From NCBI GenBank assembly GCA_019455245.1, contig JACFMR010000017.1:1-64000 (forward strand): 64,000 nucleotides of DNA. Reading direction: 5' to 3'. The notes beneath the pieces are model-generated. The model did not search any database. It worked only from the letters and a program-made list of their open reading frames with translations, and was not told where the DNA came from. Position 1 is the first letter of the stretch. Each line of letters begins with the position of its first letter. This DNA is from Opitutaceae bacterium (GTDB lineage: Bacteria > Verrucomicrobiota > Verrucomicrobiia > Opitutales > Opitutaceae). Shown in pieces: positions 27,352 through 35,043 of the stretch. A program made the position numbers and the translations under genes.

Positions 27352-28182
27352 TCAGATGATGTCTGCAAACTGGCGTTCCACGCGCCGGAAATACCAGATG
27401 CCTGTGACGAGCATGATCAGGGAAAAAACAACCGATACGCCCAAACCCGGCAGGTAGAGTTCGGTCCGGCCGGAGAGCAAACACCAGCGCACGCCGTCGA
27501 CCACGCCGGAGAGCGGGTTGAGCGCCAGTAAATCGCGCCAATTGGGCAGGAAATCTGCGCGGTAGCCGACGGGGGTGACAAACACGCCGACCTGCAAAAT
27601 AAACGGCGTGATAAAGCGAAAGTCGCGAAAGCGCACGGTCAAGGCAGTGACCCAGAGCCCGGCACCGAGTGCGATCGTCAGCGCGAGCAGAACGAAAGCC
27701 GGCAACAGCAGCAGCTGCCAGCCCGGCCAATATCCGTAGTAGCACACGGGAATCAGCGTCAGAATCAGCACGATGGTGAAGTCGATCAACGCTACGCCCA
27801 ATGCTGCGATCGGCACAACCAACCGGGGAAAATACACTTTGCTGATGAGTTGCGAATTGCCGACCAGACTGTTGCCGGCACCAGTGAAGGCGTTGGAGAA
27901 CAATTGCCACGGCAGCAAACCGCAGGCGACGATCAGCGGGTAGGGCACGCCGCCGTCCGGCATCTTGGCGAGCTTGCCGAACACGAAGGTCAGGAGCACC
28001 ACTTGCACGAGCGGCTGGATGATGGCCCAAGCTGCGCCGAGCGCGGCTTGTTTGTAGCGCACCTTGACATCACGCCACGCCAGGAAAGCCATCAACTCGC
28101 GATAACGCCACAGGTCAGACCAGTAGTGCTTCTCCGCCTTGCCGGCTTCGATGATCAAATGGGGGGCAGTCTGTTCGGCCAT
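27352..28182 (-). CDS. wzm: polysaccharide ABC exporter permease (Wzm-like)
   Basis: A 276-residue ABC-2 type permease with six hydrophobic segments. The N-terminal amphipathic part YWSDLWRYRELMAFLAWRDV and the RYKQAALGAAWAIIQPLVQV motif are standard for Wzm/KpsM/RfbD exporters. It forms the channel through which undecaprenyl-linked polysaccharide crosses the inner membrane, with the Wzt-like ATPase encoded directly downstream. Three-base gap from the upstream glycosyltransferase. Confidence 0.93.
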   Translation of the reverse strand: MAEQTAPHLIIEAGKAEKHYWSDLWRYRELMAFLAWRDVKVRYKQAALGAAWAIIQPLVQVVLLTFVFGKLAKMPDGGVPYPLIVACGLLPWQLFSNAFTGAGNSLVGNSQLISKVYFPRLVVPIAALGVALIDFTIVLILTLIPVCYYGYWPGWQLLLLPAFVLLALTIALGAGLWVTALTVRFRDFRFITPFILQVGVFVTPVGYRADFLPNWRDLLALNPLSGVVDGVRWCLLSGRTELYLPGLGVSVVFSLIMLVTGIWYFRRVERQFADII

Positions 28183-28185
28183 GCG

Positions 28186-29256
28186 TCAGGTGCCCAAGGC
28201 TTGGGCGAGTTTTTGGGTGAATTGGGCGAAAGCAAAGGACTCGGCATGACGGCGCACAACCTCCGAATCACAAGAATGGCGCAGGAGATAAATCAGTGCG
28301 ACGGCGATTTCGGGCACATTACCATACTCGACCAAGATACCAGTGTCGCTCGAAATGACCTCGGGCGTTCCGCCGGCGCGGGCGCCAAGGCACGATTTGC
28401 CGCGGATCATTGCTTCAAGATAGACCAACCCAAATCCCTCGCGGCGACTGGGCAGGGCGAAGACGGTGCACTGTGCATATTCGTCGGCCAGTTGTTCGTC
28501 GGACACTTTGCCGGTGAAAGTTACGCTGTGGCTCACGTCGAGTTGTCCGGCGAGTGCCTGCAGACGCGGCAGATCATCACCGGCGCCGACGATGCGGAGT
28601 TGCGCGGTGGGGATTATTTCCAAGACCGCCGGCATGGCTTCGATCAGTGTATCAAACCCTTTGTAAGCGTCGGCATGAACCAAGCGCCCGACCGATAAAA
28701 TGGTTGGCCGGTCCGCAGGCGTGGTTGGGGTGGTTTGCGCCAGTTGGGGATCGAATGTGTTCGGCACGACGGGCAATCGCGCCGGATCCAAGCCGGGGCA
28801 AAAGCGCAGCAGTTGCCGACGAGTATATTCGCTGATGCAGAGAATCCGGTCGGCACCGCGCAGCGCCCACCGTTCGAGCCAAGAGAACGGCCGCCAGACT
28901 TCGATGCCGTGGGCGACCAAGGCGTAACGCAGGGCAGGATTCGCCGTGCGCGCCAGACGCGCGGCGATCAATTGTCCGATGTGCCCGCAGACCAGCCAAT
29001 CGGCATCACGCGCCATCCGAATGGCGCGCCACATGAAACGCAGTTTGTGACGATTCGCGCCGTGGTGTCCGGTGAGGCGGGCGTTGCCGTAGCGATTGAG
29101 CGTGGGCACGTCTTCGTTGGTGTCGTTCAGCGCGAGCGAGCGAACTTGGCCATCGGTCCCGCAAATCTCGCACAGAGCCTTGAGGTAAAGTCGCATGATG
29201 CGCGCGATGCCGCCTTCGGCACGAAACAGTTCAGGCGTGAGCAACACGATCTTCAC
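28186..29256 (-). CDS. GT4 family glycosyltransferase
   Basis: A 356-residue GT-B enzyme starting VKIVLLTPELFRAEGGIARI from a GTG that overlaps the asnB stop by four bases. The donor half has PTILSVGRLVHADAYKGFDT, LRIVGAGDDLPRLQ and VFALPSRREGFGLVYLEAMI (E(x7)E), all classical GT4 motifs. The frame extends 65 codons further upstream but without family sequence. First glycosyltransferase transcribed in the locus. Confidence 0.9.
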   Translation of the reverse strand: MKIVLLTPELFRAEGGIARIMRLYLKALCEICGTDGQVRSLALNDTNEDVPTLNRYGNARLTGHHGANRHKLRFMWRAIRMARDADWLVCGHIGQLIAARLARTANPALRYALVAHGIEVWRPFSWLERWALRGADRILCISEYTRRQLLRFCPGLDPARLPVVPNTFDPQLAQTTPTTPADRPTILSVGRLVHADAYKGFDTLIEAMPAVLEIIPTAQLRIVGAGDDLPRLQALAGQLDVSHSVTFTGKVSDEQLADEYAQCTVFALPSRREGFGLVYLEAMIRGKSCLGARAGGTPEVISSDTGILVEYGNVPEIAVALIYLLRHSCDSEVVRRHAESFAFAQFTQKLAQALGT

Positions 29257-31145
29257 GTGCGTTGGCCCTGCTGGCAGAATTGAATGAGCATCGCCACGGT
29301 CCAAACGCGCGACCACGCGCGGTTGTCGTTGCCGGTGATGAATTGCTGCCAGAGCGACTTGACGACATCGGCCCGCAACCAAGGACACGTTGCGATCGAT
29401 GCGGGGGAGAACGTTTCTTCCAGAAACGGGCGCAGCGCGCCGCGCATCCACAATGGGAAAGGGAGAGTGAAGCCTTGCTTGGGCCGGTGCCTGATCGCTT
29501 CCGGCACGATGTCACGCGTGGCATCGGCGAGTGCGCGTTTGAGAGTGCGACGATCGAATTTGAAAGCGGTTTGTTGCGGCCACAGCCACTCGATCAACAC
29601 GCGATCAACCAAGGGCACGCGCAGTTCCAACGAATGCGCCATGCTGAACACGTCACTGTCGCGCAAGAGCACATCAGCCATGTAGGTGCGCATTTCCCAC
29701 GCGCTCACGGTTTGGAATGCGTCGGCACCGGCGAGTTCGAAGGCGAAGTCTTCCAGCATCGGGTGATGCGGCCCCAGTCGTTCCGCATGACGTCGTGCTT
29801 CGGGGGCCAGCAAATCGAGTCGAGTGCCTTCGGGCAAAACGCGCCGACGGAGCGAAGCCAGTTCGTGCAGGTCGCGGGCATGCGCGAGAAAATCGGCGAG
29901 TTTTTTCGACCGCGTATCGGGTCGCGATTGCAGGCGCGTCAGAATGCTATTCCGAACGGCGTGGGGGAGCATGCGCCAGCGCGGCAGCCAGCGGTTCAAT
30001 TTCGGAATGTCGGTGAATGCTGCATAACCGCCGAACAGTTCGTCACCGCCGAGCCCGGAGAGTGCAACCGTGACGCCGCCTTGGCGCGCGGTCTGGCTCG
30101 CGTAATACGTGTTGATCCCGTCGCCGGTGGGTTGATCAAACGCCGCGATGATTTTGGGGAGATCGGCCGCCACGCGTTCGCCGGTGATAAGTTCGGCGTG
30201 ATGTTCCGTGCCAAAGGCATTGGCGACGATTTGGGCGCTGCTTTTCTCCGAGTAAGCGGCTTCGTCGAAAACGAGTGAAAAGGTTTTGAGCTGCGTTGCT
30301 CCACTGCGCGCCATCAATCCCACGACGGCGGATGAATCCATGCCGCCGGACAAAAACGCGCCGACCGGCACATCGGCGAGACGGTGCGCGCGGATGGAGT
30401 CTTCCAATTGCGCACGCAGGCCGTCGACAAAGTCTTCGTAAGTGCCGGCGACGTTTCCGTGTGCTGCCGGGAAATGCCACCAAGCGCCGGTCTGGACGCG
30501 ACCGAGTTGATCGCAGCGCAGCCAGTGTCCCGGGGGGAGATTGGCCACGCCGCTGAACATCGTGCGCGGGGCGGGCACGGTAAACCACGCCAGGTATTCG
30601 CCGATCGAGGCCGGATCGATTTCGCGCGAGACTTGACCACTCGCGAACAACGCACGCAATTCGGACGCAAAGATCACGCCGCCGCTTGGAAGTCGCGTGT
30701 AGTAGAGCGGCTTGATCCCGAAGGCATCGCGCGCGGCGAACAGGGTGCGTTCGACCGAATCCCACACTGCAAATGCAAACATGCCGCGCAGTCGGGGGAG
30801 GCACGCGTCGCGCCATTCGACATACGCGGCCAGCAAGACCTCGGTATCGCATTGCGTGCGAAAAGTGTGGCCGCATGCCTCCAATTCGCGGCGCAGTTCG
30901 CGAAAATTGTAGACGGCACCATTGAACACCAACGTAAACCGTCCGTCGTCGGACTGCATCGGTTGGTGTCCGTTGGCCGGATCAAAAATCGCCAGACGGC
31001 GCATGCCCAAGGTTGCGCCATTGAGGTCGGATAATCCCGCGTCGTCCGGGCCGCGATGGATCATGGCCTGACACATGCGTTCGACCGCAGTGGAACGATC
31101 CGTGGAGATCGCCTCGGAGCTGACAAATCCGGCTATGCCGCACAT
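29253..31145 (-). CDS. asnB: asparagine synthase (glutamine-hydrolysing) family amidotransferase
   Basis: A 630-residue two-domain protein. The class II glutamine amidotransferase domain starts MCGIAGF with the N-terminal nucleophile Cys2; HRGPDDAG and FNGAVYNFRELR follow. The synthetase domain has the PP-loop SGGMDSS at residues 266-272 and GGDELFGGY further on. It hydrolyses glutamine and uses ATP to amidate a carboxylate. AsnB-like genes in polysaccharide loci often amidate uronic acids or are retained as general asparagine synthases; which applies here is not decidable from sequence. It appears to be the first gene of the 31-kb minus-strand locus. Confidence 0.93.
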   Translation of the reverse strand: MCGIAGFVSSEAISTDRSTAVERMCQAMIHRGPDDAGLSDLNGATLGMRRLAIFDPANGHQPMQSDDGRFTLVFNGAVYNFRELRRELEACGHTFRTQCDTEVLLAAYVEWRDACLPRLRGMFAFAVWDSVERTLFAARDAFGIKPLYYTRLPSGGVIFASELRALFASGQVSREIDPASIGEYLAWFTVPAPRTMFSGVANLPPGHWLRCDQLGRVQTGAWWHFPAAHGNVAGTYEDFVDGLRAQLEDSIRAHRLADVPVGAFLSGGMDSSAVVGLMARSGATQLKTFSLVFDEAAYSEKSSAQIVANAFGTEHHAELITGERVAADLPKIIAAFDQPTGDGINTYYASQTARQGGVTVALSGLGGDELFGGYAAFTDIPKLNRWLPRWRMLPHAVRNSILTRLQSRPDTRSKKLADFLAHARDLHELASLRRRVLPEGTRLDLLAPEARRHAERLGPHHPMLEDFAFELAGADAFQTVSAWEMRTYMADVLLRDSDVFSMAHSLELRVPLVDRVLIEWLWPQQTAFKFDRRTLKRALADATRDIVPEAIRHRPKQGFTLPFPLWMRGALRPFLEETFSPASIATCPWLRADVVKSLWQQFITGNDNRAWSRVWTVAMLIQFCQQGQRT

Positions 31146-31229
31146 GGTGCTTTAAAAGGCTTCGCCCCGTCGCTTCTCGTTGAAGCAACCCGGGGTGTTC
31201 ATTTGGGCAGGAGAACCCATTATTTTTTA

Positions 31230-31247
31230 CTGGGGTTTATACCCCAG
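31230..31247 (-). promoter_or_regulatory. perfect palindrome around a TATAAA box upstream of asnB
   Basis: On the minus strand the sequence reads CTGGGG-TATAAA-CCCCAG: six-base arms round a perfect -10-like hexamer, about 85 bases before the asnB start. No good -35 is seen at 17 bases upstream, which would fit an activator-dependent or repressor-controlled promoter. It is not followed by a T-run on the minus strand, so it does not look like a terminator of the DJ-1 gene. Function inferred only. Confidence 0.4.
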
Positions 31248-31306
31248 ATTAAGAACGGTTTAGTCCTTCTGATATTCTGCGCAACCCCATTGATTGCTAT
31301 GCAGTT

Positions 31307-31846
31307 TCACGCGTGGATCGAATCGGCGATTTTCTGGGAGGATTCCCGACCACAAAGCCGCTCAACCAAGGCCAAACCGAAGTCCAAGGCCGTGCCGGCG
31401 CCCCGCGAAGTCAGGATATTCTCGTCCCACACAATTCGCTCATTGGCAATGAGTTCGGGCAGCTCTGCTTGAACCGAGGCGTGGGCCGTGTAGCGCCGAC
31501 CGGTCAAGATCCCGGCCTCATGCAAGACAGTCGGGGCTGCGCAAATCGCGGCTACAATTCGTCCGGCCGCGTGATAGCGTTGCACCAATTCGATTACCAA
31601 GTTACTCGCCCGCAAGTGGTTGACGCCCGGGCCGCCCGGGAGGAACAGGCAATCGACCATATCGACCGGGAGTTGCCCGAACATGGTGTCGGCATACATG
31701 GTGATGCCGTTGCGCCCGGTAACATGAAGCGAGTCGCCCAAGGCGGCGACGGTGACCTCTACGCCGGCGCGGCGGAGCAGATCGGTCGGGGTGATGGCTT
31801 CGATTTCTTCAAATCCTTCCGCCAAGATTGCGAGAACCGTAGGCAT
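31307..31846 (-). CDS. DJ-1/PfpI family protein (YajL-like)
   Basis: A 179-residue protein of usual DJ-1 length. MPTVLAILAEGFEEIEAITP has the conserved N-terminal glutamate, and AAICAAPTVLHEAG contains the nucleophile-elbow cysteine; LFLPGGPGVNHLR and LTSRGAGTALDFGLALVE are further DJ-1 signatures. Members act on oxidised or glycated cysteine/methylglyoxal damage; exact activity is debated. An ATG preceded by GGAAG is chosen; a GTG three codons upstream is also possible. Divergent from the epimerase-like gene with only 19 bases between starts. Confidence 0.9.
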   Translation of the reverse strand: MPTVLAILAEGFEEIEAITPTDLLRRAGVEVTVAALGDSLHVTGRNGITMYADTMFGQLPVDMVDCLFLPGGPGVNHLRASNLVIELVQRYHAAGRIVAAICAAPTVLHEAGILTGRRYTAHASVQAELPELIANERIVWDENILTSRGAGTALDFGLALVERLCGRESSQKIADSIHA

Positions 31847-31865
31847 AGCTTCCACTTGAACAGTA

Positions 31866-32768
31866 ATGTCCGAATCTTCGCACCGTTTTTTTGCAGGAAA
31901 ACGCCTCTTTGTCGCTGGTTGTGGTTATGTCGGAAGAGAAGTCGCGCGTCGTGGGATCAAACTGGGACTCAGCGTCACTGCGCTCACGCGCAATCCGGCC
32001 AAGGCGGCGGATTTGCAGGCAGAGGGGATCTGCACGATCGTGGCCGACCTCGCGGATGAGTCCTGGCACGACCAGTTGCCGGCCGAGATTGATTTTGTCC
32101 TGAACAGCGTGAGTTCCGGTGGTGGCGGCGTCGAAGGCTACCGGCGCAGCTATTACGAGGGCATGGCCTCGATTCTGAAATGGGCGGCCCAAGCGAAAGT
32201 GGGCACCTGCGTTTATACGAGCAGCACGTCCGTTTACCCCCAAGGCGATGGTGCTACGGTGGATGAAACCGCTCCGTTGGGCGAGCCGGCGGATGAACGC
32301 ACGCAATGGTTGATCAAAACGGAAGCGCTTTTGCGCGAAAGCACCGCGGTCGGTCGTTCCTTCATTCTGCGCTTGGCCGGCATTTACGGTCCCGGGCGGC
32401 ATCACGTGCTTGATCAAATTCGCGCCGGCGGTGCCTTGCCGGGAAACGGCGAGCATCGCTTGAATCTCATTCACCGGGACGATGCGGCCGCGGCGGTGTG
32501 GACGGCGTTTGGTGCAGCGCCGGAGGTCGGGAGTGCAGTTTACAATGTAGCGGATGATCACCCCGTGGCGAAAGCGGCGTTTGCGACTTGGGTCGCAGCC
32601 CAATTGGGTCAAGACGCGCCGCAATTTGATCCGACGCTGCCGTCACGGCGTCGTCGCGTGGTGCCGGATCGCGTGATTCGGAATGCGAAGATCAAGCAGG
32701 AACTCGGGTGGCAACCACGCTATCCTGATTACCGCGCGGGCTACACCGAAATACTCGCGACACTCTAG
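31866..32768 (+). CDS. NAD(P)-dependent epimerase/dehydratase-like protein (YeeZ-type)
   Basis: A 300-residue extended short-chain dehydrogenase fold. KRLFVAGCGYVGREVARRGI is the dinucleotide-binding loop, VYTSSTSVYPQGDG the conserved serine strand and ILRLAGIYGPGRHHVLDQIR the substrate strand. The tyrosine-x3-lysine dyad is not evident: the equivalent position reads TQWLIKTEALLRES, as in the YeeZ/atypical SDR group, so catalysis is uncertain. C-terminal RVIRNAKIKQELGWQPRYP is the usual epimerase end. Next gene is 54 bases downstream. Confidence 0.82.
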   Translation: MSESSHRFFAGKRLFVAGCGYVGREVARRGIKLGLSVTALTRNPAKAADLQAEGICTIVADLADESWHDQLPAEIDFVLNSVSSGGGGVEGYRRSYYEGMASILKWAAQAKVGTCVYTSSTSVYPQGDGATVDETAPLGEPADERTQWLIKTEALLRESTAVGRSFILRLAGIYGPGRHHVLDQIRAGGALPGNGEHRLNLIHRDDAAAAVWTAFGAAPEVGSAVYNVADDHPVAKAAFATWVAAQLGQDAPQFDPTLPSRRRRVVPDRVIRNAKIKQELGWQPRYPDYRAGYTEILATL

Positions 32769-32822
32769 CCTTGCCACTCGCGGCTCGCGCTTACCCAATC
32801 CGTTTTTAACCCTATTTGAATC

Positions 32823-33131
32823 ATGGCCGGTGTAGGAAAACTTCTCAAACAAGCCCAGAAAATGCAGCGCGGCATCGAGGCGCTCCAAACGCAGCTCGAT
32901 GCGCACGAGATCGACGTCACCAGTGGTGGCGGCGCGGTGAAAATCAAGGTCAACGGCAACGGCAAGTTCCTGTCGTTGGTACTCGATCCCGAATTGCTCA
33001 AGGAGGATCCCAAGTTCGTGGCCGACACCGTGCTGAGCGCGGTGCAAGATGCCGCGCGTCAGTCGAAGGAATACAACGAGGCGGAAATGCAGAAGGTGAC
33101 CTCGGCATTCCAAGTGCCGGGCTTCATGTGA
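32823..33131 (+). CDS. ybaB: YbaB/EbfC family nucleoid-associated protein
   Basis: A 102-residue protein with the YbaB pattern: MAGVGKLLKQAQKMQRGIEA coiled N-terminus, VTSGGGAVKIKVNGNGKFLS beta hairpin and LKEDPKFVADTVLSAVQDA helix. The family forms tweezer-shaped dimers that bind DNA. It is placed 22 bases before recR, the usual conserved gene pair. Confidence 0.94.
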   Translation: MAGVGKLLKQAQKMQRGIEALQTQLDAHEIDVTSGGGAVKIKVNGNGKFLSLVLDPELLKEDPKFVADTVLSAVQDAARQSKEYNEAEMQKVTSAFQVPGFM

Positions 33132-33153
33132 GCGCTTAAGGGCGAACACGTCG

Positions 33154-33750
33154 ATGACCCCGGCTTTCGAAAACCTGCAGAAGCACCTGAGGCAGTTGCC
33201 GGGATTGGGCTATCGTTCCGCCGAGCGGATTGCGCTGAACTTGCTCGTCGAAAAACCGGATCGTCTGCCGAAGCTCGTGTCTGCCTTGGAAGAAGCGGCG
33301 CGTTCGGTGCGACGCTGTTCGCGGTGTGGAAACCTGGCCGAAGCCGAATTGTGCCCGCTTTGCGCTGACGAAGCACGTGATCACGCCTTGGTCTGCGTGG
33401 TCGAGCAGGTGCCTGATCTCGTGGCGATGGAACGCAGCGGTGCTTACCGCGGCGTCTATCATGTGCTGCACGGCAAACTTTCTCCGATTCACGGGGTGGG
33501 GCCGGAGGATTTGAATTTCGGTCCATTGCTGGAACGCATCGCCTCGGGGGAAGTGAAGGAATTGATCCTGGCGCTTTCAAACGACGTCGAAGGCGAGGCG
33601 ACCTGCCACTATCTTACGGCGCAAATTCCGGCGGAAAAAACCGTGGCGGTAAGTCGCATCGGATTCGGTCTGCCCAGCGGCGGCGGAGTGCTGTATGCCG
33701 ATGCTGTGACGCTGAAGAGCGCACTCGAAGGCCGGCGCGATTATTCGTGA
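33154..33750 (+). CDS. recR: recombination protein RecR
   Basis: A 198-residue protein of normal RecR length. N-terminal helix-hairpin-helix region (LRQLPGLGYRSAERIALNLL), a four-cysteine zinc finger with C55, C58, C67 and C70 (CSRCGNLAEAELCPLC), and a Toprim domain with VCVVEQVPDLVAMERSGAYR and LALSNDVEGEATCHYL. RecR works with RecO (and RecF) to load RecA on gapped DNA. ATG start 22 bases after ybaB. Confidence 0.96.
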   Translation: MTPAFENLQKHLRQLPGLGYRSAERIALNLLVEKPDRLPKLVSALEEAARSVRRCSRCGNLAEAELCPLCADEARDHALVCVVEQVPDLVAMERSGAYRGVYHVLHGKLSPIHGVGPEDLNFGPLLERIASGEVKELILALSNDVEGEATCHYLTAQIPAEKTVAVSRIGFGLPSGGGVLYADAVTLKSALEGRRDYS

Positions 33751-33792
33751 TTGCCGCGTGCGCGTGATGTGCTTTGCTGCGCATTCTTCCCT

Positions 33793-33867
33793 GCGGGCAT
33801 AGTATATCGGCTATTATGCGTGCTTCCCAAGCATGAGAGGAGGGTTCGACTCCCTCTGCCCGCACCA
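33793..33867 (+). tRNA. tRNA-Gly (anticodon CCC)
   Basis: A 75-base cloverleaf including encoded CCA. The acceptor stem GCGGGCA pairs perfectly with TGCCCGC; anticodon stem CGTGC/GCATG encloses the loop TTCCCAA with anticodon CCC at 33826-33828; the T-stem GAGGG/CCCTC encloses TTCGACT. The D-stem is weak (three pairs) with the expected GG in its loop. CCC reads GGG glycine codons. It lies 42 bases downstream of recR. Confidence 0.93.
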
Positions 33868-33923
33868 TCCGCCGCCCTTTCGGCTATGGGTGGCAAGCCA
33901 GCCGCAAGAGTCACTTGTAGGGC

Positions 33924-33940
33924 TGGGATAGCTGATCCCA
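33924..33940 (+). terminator. weak hairpin downstream of tRNA-Gly
   Basis: TGGGAT-AGCTG-ATCCCA forms a six-base-pair hairpin, followed on the plus strand by only three T residues (ATTTCC). It lies between the tRNA and the convergent membrane-protein gene and may help end one or both transcripts. No U-run is present on the minus side. Confidence 0.3.
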
Positions 33941-33951
33941 TTTCCTGAGTA

Positions 33952-35034
33952 TTAAAACAATCGCAGCAGCTCGATGGGCAGTGAATTGATCGGAATGATT
34001 TTGTTGAAGGTCACATGAGCTGCAGGAATCAGCAAACTCGCGGCCGCCAATCCGATCCAATAGGTGCGACTCTTTTGGGCGACCAGACGGCAGGTGCCCC
34101 AAACGCATATTGGCAGGGCTATGCCGGCGGTTCGCATCGTGTCTGACGCGAGCAGAAATCCGAGGGCGACTGGGATTACGGTGACCGCCAGCAGGATCAG
34201 GGCAGAGCGCTTCTGAACGAGAAAAGCCGCCAGCCAGCTCTCGGCCGCGGGGAGACAGGCGAAGCGCAGCGCCATCCATGCTCCGAGTGGTGCGCACCAC
34301 AAATAGGCTCCACTTTGTTTCAGACTGCTGAGGAGAAATGCACTGTCTGGTGCAGTATTTCTATCAGCCAGCGTCGCACCCAGCAGGCGCGAAAGCAAAA
34401 AGGGGATGAGAGCGGCCAAGCTCAGTTTTACCGCCGTTTGCAGCGTGCCTTTCAAGTCGGCGGCAGGACTCGACATGGCGCGCAGCCAGAGAGCCAGCGG
34501 CAAACCGAAGATGAAGCGCTCGTCAATGAAGGTGCCCAACAGACAAGCCGCCGCCAAGCCGGCGCGATTCGATCCGAACGCGAGATAACAGAGGGCCAAA
34601 GCAAACCAAGTGTCGTTGACTCCCAGCCAGCCAGTGGAGACCAGCACGGGACCCGATGCGGCGAGCACCACGGTCGCGCAGACTGTTTTTAACGAGTCGT
34701 TGGATTGGCGCTTAATCAAATGATACAAGTAGCCAATCAGCGCAACCGCACCAAACCAAGGCAGGGTCAGGGCGAGAGCCGCCCCGCCGCCAATCGACCA
34801 AACGAAGACTTGGGGCACGAAGCGCCAGCGCACCGCCGCCGTCAAATCATCGCGCCAAGGATCAAGGCATTGCTGGAGGTAGATTGTGGCGCGATTCCAC
34901 TCGATGGTGTCATCATTTGGTTGCAGCAAAAGCCACCAACGTGGGCTGTGAAATGCGATCACGAGGACCAAGATGATCCATGCGATTACAAAGGGAGACT
35001 GAACCCAGCGGTTTGTGCCTTGGGCGCCGTTCAT
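33952..35034 (-). CDS. hypothetical polytopic membrane protein
   Basis: About 360 residues with eight to ten hydrophobic segments; N-terminus NRWVQSPFVIAWIILVLVIA. No family motif was recognised. The first periplasmic loop contains QPNDDTIEWNRATIYLQQCL, and a second cluster is FIDERFIFGLPLALWLRAMS, so a GT-C-like or transporter role is possible but unproven. An ATG ten bases after the dxs stop is used (a TTG two codons earlier is less likely). Its GC content is visibly lower than that of dxs. Confidence 0.65.
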   Translation of the reverse strand: MNGAQGTNRWVQSPFVIAWIILVLVIAFHSPRWWLLLQPNDDTIEWNRATIYLQQCLDPWRDDLTAAVRWRFVPQVFVWSIGGGAALALTLPWFGAVALIGYLYHLIKRQSNDSLKTVCATVVLAASGPVLVSTGWLGVNDTWFALALCYLAFGSNRAGLAAACLLGTFIDERFIFGLPLALWLRAMSSPAADLKGTLQTAVKLSLAALIPFLLSRLLGATLADRNTAPDSAFLLSSLKQSGAYLWCAPLGAWMALRFACLPAAESWLAAFLVQKRSALILLAVTVIPVALGFLLASDTMRTAGIALPICVWGTCRLVAQKSRTYWIGLAAASLLIPAAHVTFNKIIPINSLPIELLRLF

Positions 35035-35043
35035 AGCCAACGT

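Noticed and set aside
31220..31247. Terminator of the DJ-1 gene
   Set aside because: The hairpin is followed by A residues, not T residues, in the direction of that gene; the T-run lies on the other strand before the hairpin.
33614..33868. Open frame starting MVRAEGVEPSSHAWEARI on the minus strand
   Set aside because: It is the antisense translation of the tRNA-Gly gene and of the recR end; this kind of peptide is a known annotation artefact of tRNA genes.
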